38,176 nt of DNA from Prochlorococcus sp. AG-347-K18 (GTDB lineage: Bacteria > Cyanobacteriota > Cyanobacteriia > PCC-6307 > Cyanobiaceae). Below are positions 1 through 9,035 of this stretch, in pieces. The notes under the pieces were generated by a model that saw only the letters and a program-made list of their open reading frames with translations, did no database searches and had not been told where the DNA came from. The DNA lies in NCBI GenBank assembly GCA_003281365.1, contig QCCF01000012.1:1-38176 (forward strand), read 5' to 3'. Numbering within the stretch: the stretch's first letter is position 1; each line of letters starts with the position of its first letter. The translations under genes were made by a program, and so were the position numbers.

Positions 1-321
1 ATAGTTAATGAATTTCTTATAAATAACGAAGTAAAAGTTAAAGAATTAAATACTTTATTAAGACCTGAAGATATAGATTTTTTAAATCAAGTTGAACAAC
101 TATCAACTTGCGAAGCTAAATTAATAAATAAGATCAACAATTTAAATTATTCAAAAAATAGCAAAAATCATCACAAAGATTATGAAAAAAAAATATCCTT
201 ATCTAATAAAGTTCCTAGAAACAAAATTAGTTTGTTCATGATTAACTGGAGCAATAAATTTATTATTATTGCTTTATTAACTATTTCAGCTATAGCTTTA
301 TCAAAACAAGCATGGGCATAA
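1..321 (+). CDS. C-terminal part of an unknown membrane-anchored protein (partial)
   Basis: Frame 1 is open from the first base to a TAA and encodes the last 106 residues of a protein whose start lies outside the window. The visible part is hydrophilic, rich in Asn, Lys and Glu. It ends in one hydrophobic segment (about residues 82-101, with the run KFIIIALLTISAIAL) and a short tail, SKQAWA. This suggests a C-terminal membrane anchor. I do not recognise the family. It is followed by the ligase-associated repair operon, but 35 bases separate them and nothing ties it to that operon functionally. Confidence 0.6.
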   Translation: MVNEFLINNEVKVKELNTLLRPEDIDFLNQVEQLSTCEAKLINKINNLNYSKNSKNHHKDYEKKISLSNKVPRNKISLFMINWSNKFIIIALLTISAIALSKQAWA

Positions 322-356
322 TTAGCTAAATTAACTTCATTGCAAGTCATCTAGTT

Positions 357-1337
357 TTGAGAACTAAAGAAGAAGATTTAATTAAGTATAAAGATGGGAA
401 TCTTTATTGTGAACTTGCCGATGTTTGGATTGATCCAAGTTTTCCAGTTAAGAGGGCATTGATAACTCATGCTCATTTTGATCACTTTACATTTGGCTGT
501 GAAGAATACATTGCCACTAAAGAGACTGCAGTACTTCTTGAAGAAAGAATTGGAGACAATATCAATATTAATACTTTTGATTATTGCGAAGAATTCAAGA
601 TAAATGGTATAAGTATTTCTTTTCATCCTTCTGGCCATATCCTTGGTTCCAGTCAAATAAGATTTATTTTTGCTGAAGAAAAATGGCTAATTTCAGGTGA
701 CTTTAAAATTCAAAAAGATGAGACTTGCAAACAATATGAAATAGTAAAAACTGATTATTTAATAAGTGAATGTACTTTTGGTTTACCAATATTTAAATGG
801 GATGAAACAGATAAAATAGCAAATAATATTTCAGAATGGATAACTAATTCGCCAGAAAAAACTTCTTTACTTTTCTGCTATTCACTTGGTAAAGCCCAGA
901 GATTGCTAAACGAAATTAGTCAAACAAACTTTAAAGGTGATATTTATTCGCATGGCAGTATTTATAAAATAAATAATTGTTATAAACAACTTGGAATTGA
1001 TATTAAAGAAACTATAAAGATAGAAAACAAAAATGAGATTGATAAACACAAAGGAAATTTAGTATTGTTACCCCCATCTCTTATTAAGGGTACTTATCTA
1101 AAAAATTTAAAAAACATTCAAACAGCTTTTGCTAGTGGATGGATGTCAATAAGGGCTTTAAGAAAAAGATCAGGATATGATAAAGGATTCGTAATCTCTG
1201 ATCATGCAGATTGGGATGGAATTTTAGAAGTAGTAAAAAAGTCTGAAGCAAAAAACATTTTTTTTCATCATGGTGATAGTGAATCCATAAGTAAATATTT
1301 AATTGAGAAGGAATCAATAAATGTTCTTTTTTTATAA
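357..1337 (+). CDS. Ligase-associated metallo-beta-lactamase-fold exonuclease
   Basis: A 326-residue metallo-beta-lactamase/beta-CASP-type nuclease. The metal-binding signature HAHFDH is at residues 38-43. It is followed by HPSGHILGSSQ (about residues 92-102), SGDFK (about 117-121) and a C-terminal SDHADWDG motif, all expected of the SNM1/YSH1-like exonucleases encoded beside bacterial ATP-dependent DNA ligases (the DNA ligase-associated exonuclease family, TIGR04122). It is first in an operon with the ligase (9-base gap), an Lhr-type helicase and a PdeM phosphoesterase, which implies end processing during repair. The start is uncertain. TTG is used here, no ATG precedes the conserved core, and an in-frame ATT lies 18 bases upstream. 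The role is inferred from family and context. Confidence 0.88.
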   Translation: MRTKEEDLIKYKDGNLYCELADVWIDPSFPVKRALITHAHFDHFTFGCEEYIATKETAVLLEERIGDNININTFDYCEEFKINGISISFHPSGHILGSSQIRFIFAEEKWLISGDFKIQKDETCKQYEIVKTDYLISECTFGLPIFKWDETDKIANNISEWITNSPEKTSLLFCYSLGKAQRLLNEISQTNFKGDIYSHGSIYKINNCYKQLGIDIKETIKIENKNEIDKHKGNLVLLPPSLIKGTYLKNLKNIQTAFASGWMSIRALRKRSGYDKGFVISDHADWDGILEVVKKSEAKNIFFHHGDSESISKYLIEKESINVLFL

Positions 1338-1346
1338 GAAACAAAT

Positions 1347-2987
1347 ATGAGCTTAAAAAAGTTTTCGGTATTATTTGAAGATCTAGATTCTAGTAATAGT
1401 ACTAATAATAAAATTGAAATTTTAAAGACTTATTTTTTATCAAATAAACCAATTGATAATTCATGGGCAATATATTTATTAACTGGAAAAAGTAATAAAA
1501 GATTTGTTAGTGGAAAATATTTAAAAAATCTATATTCTAAAATTTATAAATACCCTCCCTGGTTAATTGATACTTGTTATTTAAAAGTTGGGGATTCTGC
1601 TGAGGTAATCACCTTATTACTTAAGAATGAGAATCGGGCAAACAAAAAAAAATTAAATAATATATCTCTCAATTATTTATTGAGTGAAACATTACCTGAG
1701 TTATCAAAACTTAATGAGGAGGATAAAAATTTAGTAATAAAAAAAATTTGGGAAACACTCCCTGAAGAAAACCTGCTAGTTTTTAATAAAATTCTTACAG
1801 GAACTTTTAGAATAGGAGTCTCTGTTGGCCTAATCACAAGATCAATTGCAAAACTAATTAATATTGATGAAGAGATAATTTCTCATAGATTGATGGGCGA
1901 TTTTAAGCCTTCAATTGATTCATATAATTTTTTAGTTAATAAGAATATAAATCTTGAAGAATTAAATTCCAAACCATTTCCATTTCTATTAGCAAATACC
2001 TTTGAAGAAAAAATTTTCAAACATTCAATAAATGATTTTCAATTTGAATGGAAATACGACGGTATCAGAATTCAATTAATTAAAAGATCAGGGAATGTCT
2101 CTCTTTGGACAAGAGGTCAGGAATTAGTTAATGAATCTTTCCCAGAATTAGTTGAAAAAATGTCAACTATAAAAGATGATTTTGTTCTTGACGGAGAATT
2201 ATTAGTTTGGAATTTTAAAGAAAAGATAGCCTTAGATTTTACTTCTCTTCAAAAAAGAATAAATAGAAAATCTCCTACTAGATCAATCCAAATAAAATAT
2301 CCAATTATTTTCATTGCTTACGATCTTTTAGAGATTAATGGAAGCGATATAAGAGAAATTAAATTAGAAAATAGAAGAATTAAATTAGAAAAATATTTTT
2401 CAAAATGGCAAAATAGAACCGATAATAATATCTCTGATATCTTTAAAATATGTGATTTAATATATCCCAAAGATTGGAAAGATGCCTTAATTTATAAAGA
2501 AAAATCTCGGAAAAATAATACTGAAGGATTAATTATTAAGAAAAAGGACTCAATTTATACTTCTGGTAGGAAAAAAGGTATTTGGTGGAAATACAAAGTA
2601 GACCCTATGCAATTGGATGCCATTTTAATTTATGCTAAAGGTGGAAGCGGTAGAAGAGCTGGACTTTATACAGATTATAGTTTTGCATTATGGAAAGACC
2701 AAGAATTAATTAAATTTGCAAGTGCATATTCTGGATTGACAGATATTGAGATTAAAGAGCTTGATAAATGGATAAGGAAAAATACTATAGAAAGATTTGG
2801 TCCTGTTCGATCATTGAAACCAGAAATGGTTTTTGAAATTTCTTTTGATAAAATACAAATTTCAAAACGTCATAAATCAGGCATCGCAGTAAGATTTCCA
2901 AGAATAACAAAATGGAGAAAAGATAAAAAAATTAAAGATGCAGATAGGATAGAAAATGCTTACGAATTGATGAAAATAATATCATGA
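1347..2987 (+). CDS. ATP-dependent DNA ligase (bacterial ligase-associated operon type)
   Basis: A 546-residue ATP-dependent DNA ligase that seals nicks through an enzyme-AMP intermediate. An alpha-helical DNA-binding domain occupies about residues 1-200. The nucleotidyltransferase domain follows with motif I KYDGIR, whose catalytic lysine is K236. Motif III is DGELLVW, motif IV is EGLIIKK and motif V is WWKYK. The C-terminal OB-fold contains EISFDKIQIS and ends near RFPRITKWRKDK. The length and order match the PP_1105-type bacterial family (TIGR04120). Its ATG follows the exonuclease stop by 9 bases, and its stop overlaps the helicase start by 4 bases (ATGA), which indicates coupled translation. 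It is distinct from the NAD+-type ligase domain encoded near 32 kb. Confidence 0.94.
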   Translation: MSLKKFSVLFEDLDSSNSTNNKIEILKTYFLSNKPIDNSWAIYLLTGKSNKRFVSGKYLKNLYSKIYKYPPWLIDTCYLKVGDSAEVITLLLKNENRANKKKLNNISLNYLLSETLPELSKLNEEDKNLVIKKIWETLPEENLLVFNKILTGTFRIGVSVGLITRSIAKLINIDEEIISHRLMGDFKPSIDSYNFLVNKNINLEELNSKPFPFLLANTFEEKIFKHSINDFQFEWKYDGIRIQLIKRSGNVSLWTRGQELVNESFPELVEKMSTIKDDFVLDGELLVWNFKEKIALDFTSLQKRINRKSPTRSIQIKYPIIFIAYDLLEINGSDIREIKLENRRIKLEKYFSKWQNRTDNNISDIFKICDLIYPKDWKDALIYKEKSRKNNTEGLIIKKKDSIYTSGRKKGIWWKYKVDPMQLDAILIYAKGGSGRRAGLYTDYSFALWKDQELIKFASAYSGLTDIEIKELDKWIRKNTIERFGPVRSLKPEMVFEISFDKIQISKRHKSGIAVRFPRITKWRKDKKIKDADRIENAYELMKIIS

Positions 2988-5458
2988 AAAATATTACTCA
3001 AACTAATTTAATTTCTAAAATTGAAGAGTTTTTTTATACCAATGAATGGGATCCTTTACCATTCCAAATTGAATCATGGGAAGCGTTTCTGAATGGGGAA
3101 AATGGAATAATTCAAGTCCCCACTGGTTGTGGCAAAACTTATGCAGCTTTAATGGGACCTTTATCAAAGATAGAAAATCCCAAAAATAATAATAGTGTTG
3201 ATATATTATTAATAACTCCTTTAAAAGCTCTCAGCAGAGATTTAAAGAATTCAATCCAACTAGCAGCTTTACATTTTAATAAAGATATTACTGTTGAAAT
3301 TAGAAATGGAGATACTAGTCCATATGAAAAGAAGAAGCAAATAAATAAACCGCCTAATATTCTTATTACTACTCCTGAGTCTCTTACCCTTTTACTTTCT
3401 AATAAAGAATCCAATAATCTTTTTAAAGAGTTGACATCCATAATTATTGATGAATGGCATGAATTGATGGGTAGTAAAAGAGGAAATCAGTGTGAATTAT
3501 CTTTAAGTTGGTTAAGAGGAAATATAAAAAATTTACAAATTTGGGCAATGTCTGCAACTATCGAAAATATTGAAGAAGCGGCAAGAGCAATAGTTGGGAT
3601 GAATGGAATTAAACCTAGGATAATACGTACAAAAATTCAAAAAGAAATAGAAATCATTAGTGTTTTACCAGAGAAAAAAACTACTTTTCCATGGAGTGGA
3701 CATCTAGGAATCAGAAGTCATTTATCACTTTTAAAAATATTGGATAAAAATAAAAGCACCTTATTATTTACTAACACAAGAAATCAAGCGGAAAGATGGT
3801 ATCAATGTCTAAGATTTTCTGTCCCAGAAATGGAAGGGGAAATAGCTCTTCATCATGGATCCCTTGATAAAGACGAAAGAAAAAGAGTAGAAGAAGGGGT
3901 TAAAGACGGTTTAATAAAATGGGTAGTCTGTACAAGTTCATTAGATTTGGGTATTGATTTTCAACCTGTAGATCAAATTGTTCAAATTGGTAGTGCAAAA
4001 AACTTAGCTAGACTTATTCAAAGGGCTGGTAGAAGTGCTCATAGACCAGGTGGAAAATCTAAAATAATTTTTATGCCTACTAATTCTTTAGAGTTATTAG
4101 AGATTAGTGCAATGAGAAGAATAATAAAAAGTGGAGTCTCTGAAAAAATTAGACTTCCTGAATTATCATATGATGTGCTTCTTCAACATTTAGTAAGTCT
4201 AGCTTGCGGAAATGGCTTCGATCCAGTCATCGAAAAAGAGAGAATAAAAAATTGTTGGAGTTATAGAAATTTAAAAGATCAAGATTGGGATTGGTGTATT
4301 GACTTTTTAGAATATGGAGGAAAATGTCTTAAAGCGTACCCAAAATATAAAAAGATTGTAAAAAAAATATCCCAAAATAAAAATGGAAACTTTAAATATT
4401 TTGTAAAAGATAAATCTTTAATAAGAATGCATAAGTTCAATATTGGAACCATTACAAGTGACAAATTTGTAAATGTTAAATATATCAAAGGTAAATCATT
4501 AGGTAATTTAGAAGAAAATTTTGCTTCAAAATTAAATCCAGGTGATACCTTTTACTTCGCAGGGAAAATACTTCAATTTGTAAGAATCAGAGATATGATT
4601 CTATACGTCAAGAAATCATCAAAGAAAAGTTCTTTAATTCCTGCATGGATTGGTGGGCAAATAGCAATTTCTGATCTCCTCTGTGAAAGTTTGAGAAAAG
4701 AAATAGATGTATGCAATGAATTAGAAAATTGTGATTACTTAAATCCAGAACTAAATTCACTGAGCCCAATATTAAAAAAACAAAAAATCCTTTCAAACAT
4801 TCCCAAAAAAGATGAATTCCTTATTGAGATATTTAAAACCAAAGATTTGTCAAATCTTTTTGTTTTTAGCCTGGATGGCAAATTTGTTAATGAAGGGATT
4901 GCATTTCTATGGGCTTTAAGATTTGCAAAATTAAAAAAATCAACTTTTAGTATTACTGCTAATGATTTTGGATTTAGCTTAACCACATCAGAAGATTATG
5001 ATTTTTCAATAATAAAAAAAGAAACTAATTACTTTTTGGATAACAAGAAATTAGAAGAAGATCTAGAAAATGCAATTAATTTTTCAGAATTAACAAAACG
5101 TAGATTTAAAAATATTGCCCAAATAAGTGGATTAGTAAACCAAAATAATCCAACTAAGGCAAAAACATCCTCTCAACTTCAAATTAGCTCCAGTCTTTTG
5201 TACGATGTCTTTACTAAATACGAAGAAAACCATCTTTTAATAAAACAATCGCATCAAGAAGTAAAGGAATATCAATTGGAAAACAAAAGAATTTATAAAT
5301 CCTTAGAAAGATTAAAAAACTTAAAAATTCTTCTTAACGAGATAAAAACACCAACTCCCTTTGCTTTTCCTTTATTAGTTGAGAGACTTAAAAATACTTT
5401 AAGTAATGAACCAATAGAAAAAAGAATAGAAAAACTTATAAAAAAATATAATTATTAA
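2984..5458 (+). CDS. Lhr-type DEXH-box helicase, DNA ligase-associated
   Basis: An 824-residue superfamily 2 helicase of the Lhr core type. The Q-motif region (PLPFQ, 24-28) is followed by Walker A PTGCGKT (46-52), DEWH (156-159), SAT in motif III, TNTRNQAE in motif IV, TSSLDLGIDF in motif V and QRAGRSAHRPG (346-356) in motif VI. The remaining C-terminal half holds the winged-helix and Lhr-core regions. Residues near the C-terminus (about 735-800) are charged and may form a coiled coil. Family knowledge: Lhr proteins are 3'-5' DNA translocases, and this short form (TIGR04121) travels with the exonuclease, ligase and phosphoesterase seen here. The 4-base overlap with the ligase and the abutting downstream gene support a single transcript. 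Confidence 0.93.
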   Translation: MKNITQTNLISKIEEFFYTNEWDPLPFQIESWEAFLNGENGIIQVPTGCGKTYAALMGPLSKIENPKNNNSVDILLITPLKALSRDLKNSIQLAALHFNKDITVEIRNGDTSPYEKKKQINKPPNILITTPESLTLLLSNKESNNLFKELTSIIIDEWHELMGSKRGNQCELSLSWLRGNIKNLQIWAMSATIENIEEAARAIVGMNGIKPRIIRTKIQKEIEIISVLPEKKTTFPWSGHLGIRSHLSLLKILDKNKSTLLFTNTRNQAERWYQCLRFSVPEMEGEIALHHGSLDKDERKRVEEGVKDGLIKWVVCTSSLDLGIDFQPVDQIVQIGSAKNLARLIQRAGRSAHRPGGKSKIIFMPTNSLELLEISAMRRIIKSGVSEKIRLPELSYDVLLQHLVSLACGNGFDPVIEKERIKNCWSYRNLKDQDWDWCIDFLEYGGKCLKAYPKYKKIVKKISQNKNGNFKYFVKDKSLIRMHKFNIGTITSDKFVNVKYIKGKSLGNLEENFASKLNPGDTFYFAGKILQFVRIRDMILYVKKSSKKSSLIPAWIGGQIAISDLLCESLRKEIDVCNELENCDYLNPELNSLSPILKKQKILSNIPKKDEFLIEIFKTKDLSNLFVFSLDGKFVNEGIAFLWALRFAKLKKSTFSITANDFGFSLTTSEDYDFSIIKKETNYFLDNKKLEEDLENAINFSELTKRRFKNIAQISGLVNQNNPTKAKTSSQLQISSSLLYDVFTKYEENHLLIKQSHQEVKEYQLENKRIYKSLERLKNLKILLNEIKTPTPFAFPLLVERLKNTLSNEPIEKRIEKLIKKYNY

Positions 5459-6103
5459 ATGCAAAAAAGTTATTTCAAATTTTACTGGGGCGGTACATTG
5501 TTAGAGATGCTTCCCTCAAGAGCATTATTTTTACCAAAAACAAAAGAGTTGTTTATTTGCGATATTCATCTTGGAAAAGCTGAATACTTTCAAAAAAATG
5601 GTATCCCTCTCACCAATAATTCAGATGAAAAAAATTTTGAAAGAATAAAAATATTAGTAAAAAAATATAGTCCTGTAAAGTTAGTAATTTTAGGAGACTT
5701 ATTCCATAGTAAATATTCAATAAGTAAAACTCTTCAAAAAAAAGTTGAGGATCTTCCCGAACTATTAAAAACTAATGTTGAACTCGTTATAGGAAATCAT
5801 GATGCGGGCTGTAAAATAAAGAATATAAAGATTTTTGATATCAAAAAAACTAAAGATATTACTTTTAGCCATGAGCCTATTAATTTGTCAAATAATAAAA
5901 TTTTGAATATTTGTGGACATTATCACCCAAAACTTTATTTAAAAAACAATGGAGATAAATTATCTTTTAGATGTTTTGCAATGGATATAAAGAAAAATAC
6001 TCTATATTTGCCTGCATTCGGAGATTTAACAGGAGGATACCCTTGCAAAAAATCCTTTAAAAAATGGGCAATAATCTCTGAAAAAGAAATCATTGAAATA
6101 TAG
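5459..6103 (+). CDS. PdeM-type metallophosphoesterase, DNA ligase-associated
   Basis: A 214-residue calcineurin-like metallophosphoesterase. The metal-site motifs are in order: CDIHLG (D35, H37), LGDLFH (79-83), GNHD (112-115), SHEP (137-140) and GHYH (153-156). The short length and the KAEYFQKNGIP segment after the first motif fit the ligase-associated PdeM/TIGR04123 family, a single-strand endonuclease or phosphodiesterase in characterised members. Its ATG directly abuts the helicase stop (TAAATG), so it is the last gene of the four-gene repair operon. The substrate in this organism is unknown. Confidence 0.92.
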   Translation: MQKSYFKFYWGGTLLEMLPSRALFLPKTKELFICDIHLGKAEYFQKNGIPLTNNSDEKNFERIKILVKKYSPVKLVILGDLFHSKYSISKTLQKKVEDLPELLKTNVELVIGNHDAGCKIKNIKIFDIKKTKDITFSHEPINLSNNKILNICGHYHPKLYLKNNGDKLSFRCFAMDIKKNTLYLPAFGDLTGGYPCKKSFKKWAIISEKEIIEI

Positions 6104-6259
6104 TTTTTAAAAATTTATCTTTCAAATAGACATAAATTTTATTAATTTATACCAATTTATACTTAATAGTCTCGATTACTAACCTAATCATTTAATTTTG
6201 TAGGTATTGTTACTTATTAATTGAGAAAATGATGGAGAATAGAATTTGGATAAATCAGC

Positions 6260-6278
6260 CCCTTTCACAAACAAAGGG
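6260..6278. repeat. Inverted repeat upstream of the secreted small protein
   Basis: CCCTTT and AAAGGG, separated by 7 bases, lie 37 bases before the ATG of the next gene. No U-tract follows, so it does not look like an intrinsic terminator. It could be an operator or a 5' UTR hairpin. The rest of the 205-base gap after the repair operon shows nothing else I can name. Confidence 0.3.
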
Positions 6279-6314
6279 TTTACGTTATAAAAAAAATAGA
6301 CTCTTTACGTGGAA

Positions 6315-6614
6315 ATGAAAAAATTAACAAAATTCATCTTATTTCCATTACTTTTTATTCCAGTACTTCATGCTAACGAAAACTTTTCTGTTGAGATAGA
6401 AGCGCTAACACTTGTAATGGAAAAATATAAAAAAGATCCTGAAGCTGAAATTAAATTAGATATTAAAAATATTAAACCAAGTTATATGGCCCTTAAACAA
6501 GACGAATGCAATGCGACAGTAAAAGTAACTGAAAAAACTGGACTAGAAATTGTTAATACTGAATCATTCGATGTAAACGTTTGCAAAAAAGAAATTTATA
6601 AAGTTATTAACTAA
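6315..6614 (+). CDS. Small secreted protein of unknown function, two cysteines
   Basis: The ATG start gives 99 residues; an in-frame GTG two codons earlier is possible, but the ATG makes a cleaner signal peptide. Residues 1-20 (MKKLTKFILFPLLFIPVLHA) form a typical Sec signal with a likely cleavage after LHA. The mature part is about 79 residues with two cysteines (DECNA and NVCKK) that could form one disulfide in the periplasm. I do not recognise a domain. It stands alone between the repair operon and the pst region. Confidence 0.7.
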   Translation: MKKLTKFILFPLLFIPVLHANENFSVEIEALTLVMEKYKKDPEAEIKLDIKNIKPSYMALKQDECNATVKVTEKTGLEIVNTESFDVNVCKKEIYKVIN

Positions 6615-6649
6615 TTACTAAAATATAAAAATTTCATCCAATGATTATG

Positions 6650-6760
6650 AAAGAGGTCTTTTACATTAAGAAGGTGAGACCTCGAGACCTAACAGAAAAC
6701 TTTGGAACGGGTTCTGCTTACTAAATTAATAACTATTATGAAATAGTTAAGGTGTAATAA
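6650..6760. ncRNA. Candidate structured RNA or leader (weak)
   Basis: This gene-free stretch is richer in G+C than its surroundings and contains several short hairpins. GAGGTCT (6653-6659) can pair with AGACCTC (6677-6683), and GAGACCT is repeated in tandem at 6676-6690. AACTATT/AATAGTT makes a further 7-bp stem with a 4-base loop near 6731-6748. No terminator or promoter is obvious and the strand is undetermined. A coincidental set of inverted repeats is possible. Confidence 0.2.
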
Positions 6761-6793
6761 AAAGTACAGAAATAAGAATCTAAGAAATATCGA

Positions 6794-6940
6794 TTATTTC
6801 TTTTTTGAAACTGCTTGAGATTCTTCTCGAGACATTAGTGCTTCTATTTGAGCAAGAACTTTTTGAAGTTCTTCTGTCTTTGTTAAAGATGCTTCAGCAA
6901 CTTCTCTTAGCTTTTCTAATTGTTCTTTTGTTTTGTCCAT
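6794..6940 (-). CDS. Short helical protein, 48 residues, unknown function
   Basis: The frame stays open upstream to an ATG that would add 14 hydrophobic residues. The start MDKTKEQLEKLREVAEASL is preferred because the protein then begins as a regular amphipathic helix. The whole product is predicted helical and charged (Glu, Lys, Gln), with heptad-like leucine spacing and a lysine-rich end, so a small coiled-coil protein is likely. No known domain is recognised. It is monocistronic. Confidence 0.6.
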   Translation of the reverse strand: MDKTKEQLEKLREVAEASLTKTEELQKVLAQIEALMSREESQAVSKKK

Positions 6941-7130
6941 AATAAATGAATTAGAAACAAACCATCTCAAAAAATGGTTCAAATACAGATTTCATACCCA
7001 CACACTTTCATATTCACTCTGTTTTCTATAAAGTCAAATAAAATTCAATTTAAAGAAGAATTTTTGAGGACGTCTAATAAAAACTCTTATCTTAGAAATA
7101 ATATTATTAACTTTGTATTAATGTCCTAAA

Positions 7131-7220
7131 TTAAGAAGTAAATACTGGAAGTCCAATTGTTGCAGTTGTAATTAAAGCCCCTGCAAAGATTAAGAAAGGT
7201 AGAAATGGATAGTTTTTCAA
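7131..7220 (-). CDS. Candidate 29-residue single-helix membrane microprotein
   Basis: A TTG-initiated frame encodes a short N-terminus with Lys and Pro (MKNYPFLPF), then a hydrophobic stretch with Gly and Thr (LIFAGALITTATIGLPVF) and a stop. The composition resembles the small photosystem and cytochrome subunits of cyanobacteria, but I cannot match it to a named one. An in-frame stop lies a few codons upstream, so no longer start exists, and no clear ribosome binding site is seen. It sits in a 385-base gap between the 48-residue gene and pstB that otherwise shows nothing. Confidence 0.35.
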   Translation of the reverse strand: MKNYPFLPFLIFAGALITTATIGLPVFTS

Positions 7221-7325
7221 AGAGAAATTACAAATTTTAAACAACTATATAGGTATTTATACTGTTTGTCTACCCCTAAAACCTTTTTAAGTGATGATTT
7301 TTCCTTATAAAGTAAAAACTGAACA

Positions 7326-8135
7326 TCAGCCAAATTTACCTGATATGTATTCCTCAGTTATTTTTTCTTTAGGAGAGTTAAAAATTTTCTTTGTAGAATT
7401 AAATTCGGCGAGATAACCCACTTTTCCTCCATCACCATCTTCGTATTCAATAGCATTAAAAAATGCAGTCATATCACTTACTCTTAGTGCTTGTTGCATA
7501 TTATGAGTTACGATTATTATCGTGAAATTCTTCTTAAGTTCATGCATCGTTTCTTCTATTTTCAAAGTAGAGATTGGATCTAAAGCTGAACATGGCTCGT
7601 CCATTAGAATTATTTCAGGTTCAATTGCGATAGTTCTTGCTATGCATAGTCTTTGTTGTTGGCCGCCAGATAAAGAATATCCACTATCATTTAATTTATC
7701 CTTACATTCATCCCATAAAGCAGCTTTTCTTAGTGAGCTTTCGACTAATTCATCCATATCTCCAGTAAAGCCATTAATTCTTGCCCCAAATGCAATATTT
7801 TCGTAAATAGATTTTGGGAAAGGATTAGGTTGTTGAAAAACCATACCAATTCTTCTTCTTACTTCAACTGGATCTACTCTTTTATCGTAAATATTTGTTC
7901 CATCAAACAGCACAGTTCCTTTAAGTGAACAATTAGGAATCAAATCGTTCATTCTATTTAATGATCTAAGAACAGTTGATTTACCACAACCTGAAGGTCC
8001 AATAAGGGAGGTTATATTTCCTTTTTTAAAATTACAAAAAACATTTCTTACTGCTTCAAAAGTTCCATAGCTAATAGAGACATTCTCGAGAGATAAAATG
8101 ATATTCTTTGGTATTCTTTTATTAGTTTTAATCAT
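7326..8135 (-). CDS. pstB: Phosphate ABC transporter ATP-binding protein PstB
   Basis: A 269-residue ABC ATPase that powers high-affinity phosphate uptake at the cytoplasmic membrane. Walker [10 protein letters not shown] is at 46-54, the PstB-typical Q-loop [14 protein letters not shown] at about 100-113, the signature LSGGQQQR at 155-162, Walker B ILMDEP around D179-E180, and the switch histidine in VTHNMQQA. These PstB-specific strings separate it from other ABC ATPases. It is the last gene of pstC-pstA-pstB on the minus strand and begins directly after the pstA stop codon. Confidence 0.97.
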   Translation of the reverse strand: MIKTNKRIPKNIILSLENVSISYGTFEAVRNVFCNFKKGNITSLIGPSGCGKSTVLRSLNRMNDLIPNCSLKGTVLFDGTNIYDKRVDPVEVRRRIGMVFQQPNPFPKSIYENIAFGARINGFTGDMDELVESSLRKAALWDECKDKLNDSGYSLSGGQQQRLCIARTIAIEPEIILMDEPCSALDPISTLKIEETMHELKKNFTIIIVTHNMQQALRVSDMTAFFNAIEYEDGDGGKVGYLAEFNSTKKIFNSPKEKITEEYISGKFG

Positions 8136-9029
8136 TTATACTCTCTTGGTTTTCTCAGTAAGAGCGGCCAATATCCTTGAAAATATATTTACTGATAGTA
8201 TCGATAAAACAAGAATAAAGGAAGCTGCCCAGGCCAGTTTATTTTGAGCATCATATGGTTCTAGAGCAAAGTTGTATATCAATACGGCCAAAGAACCCAT
8301 CTCATAAAACAAGTCTCCAAAGCCTGTTATGTAGTAATAGGAGAACAAAGCCGTAAAAATCAAAGGTGCTGTTTCACCTGCAGCTCTTGCGATTCCAAGC
8401 ACAACCCCAGTAGCAATAGATCTAAAGGATGAAGGCAAAGTAACTTTCAATATGGTTGTATACATACTTGCCCCAACACCAAGAGACGCATATCGCAACT
8501 CATTAGGCACCAGCTTTAAACCTTCATCAGTCGTCTTAATCACAGTAGGCAACATCAATATTGAAAGCGCCATACCTCCCGCCAAACCGCTGTACATACT
8601 TCCAAATAAGATCTTTGTAGAAACAATTAAGGCATAAATAAATACGCCAGCGATAATTGAGGGAACTCCAGCTAAAACATTTACACCAAATCTGATAAAT
8701 CTTGAAAAAGGTCCTCCTTTTGAATATTCAGCTAGATATATTCCACCACCAACACCTACTGGTATAGCAATAATTGAAGCAATGGTAGTTATTATTAATG
8801 TTCCGATCAATGCAGGATTAATACCTCCTGCATCTAAATCATCTCCAGGAGGATTTGGTTCTAAAGTAAATAGTTCTGGTGTGATTTGAGATCCACCTTT
8901 GATGAGAATATAAGTCACTAGAAAAATCAAAGGAAGTATTGCTATCAAAGCACAAATTACGGAGAGAGAAGTGAAGAATTTATCTCCTATATTTCTGGAT
9001 AATCTTTTCTGGTAATAAAGTGAATTCAT
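8136..9029 (-). CDS. pstA: Phosphate ABC transporter permease PstA
   Basis: A 297-residue inner-membrane permease with about six hydrophobic segments. The PstA signatures are GGIYLAEYSKGG after the second helix, FGVNVLAGVPSIIAGVFIY, and the EAA-type loop LRYASLGVGASMYTTILKVTLP with GIARAAGETAPLIFTA. It forms the channel with PstC. The start ATG lies 6 bases after the pstC stop, and pstB follows with no gap. Confidence 0.96.
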   Translation of the reverse strand: MNSLYYQKRLSRNIGDKFFTSLSVICALIAILPLIFLVTYILIKGGSQITPELFTLEPNPPGDDLDAGGINPALIGTLIITTIASIIAIPVGVGGGIYLAEYSKGGPFSRFIRFGVNVLAGVPSIIAGVFIYALIVSTKILFGSMYSGLAGGMALSILMLPTVIKTTDEGLKLVPNELRYASLGVGASMYTTILKVTLPSSFRSIATGVVLGIARAAGETAPLIFTALFSYYYITGFGDLFYEMGSLAVLIYNFALEPYDAQNKLAWAASFILVLSILSVNIFSRILAALTEKTKRV

Positions 9030-9035
9030 AATTAT

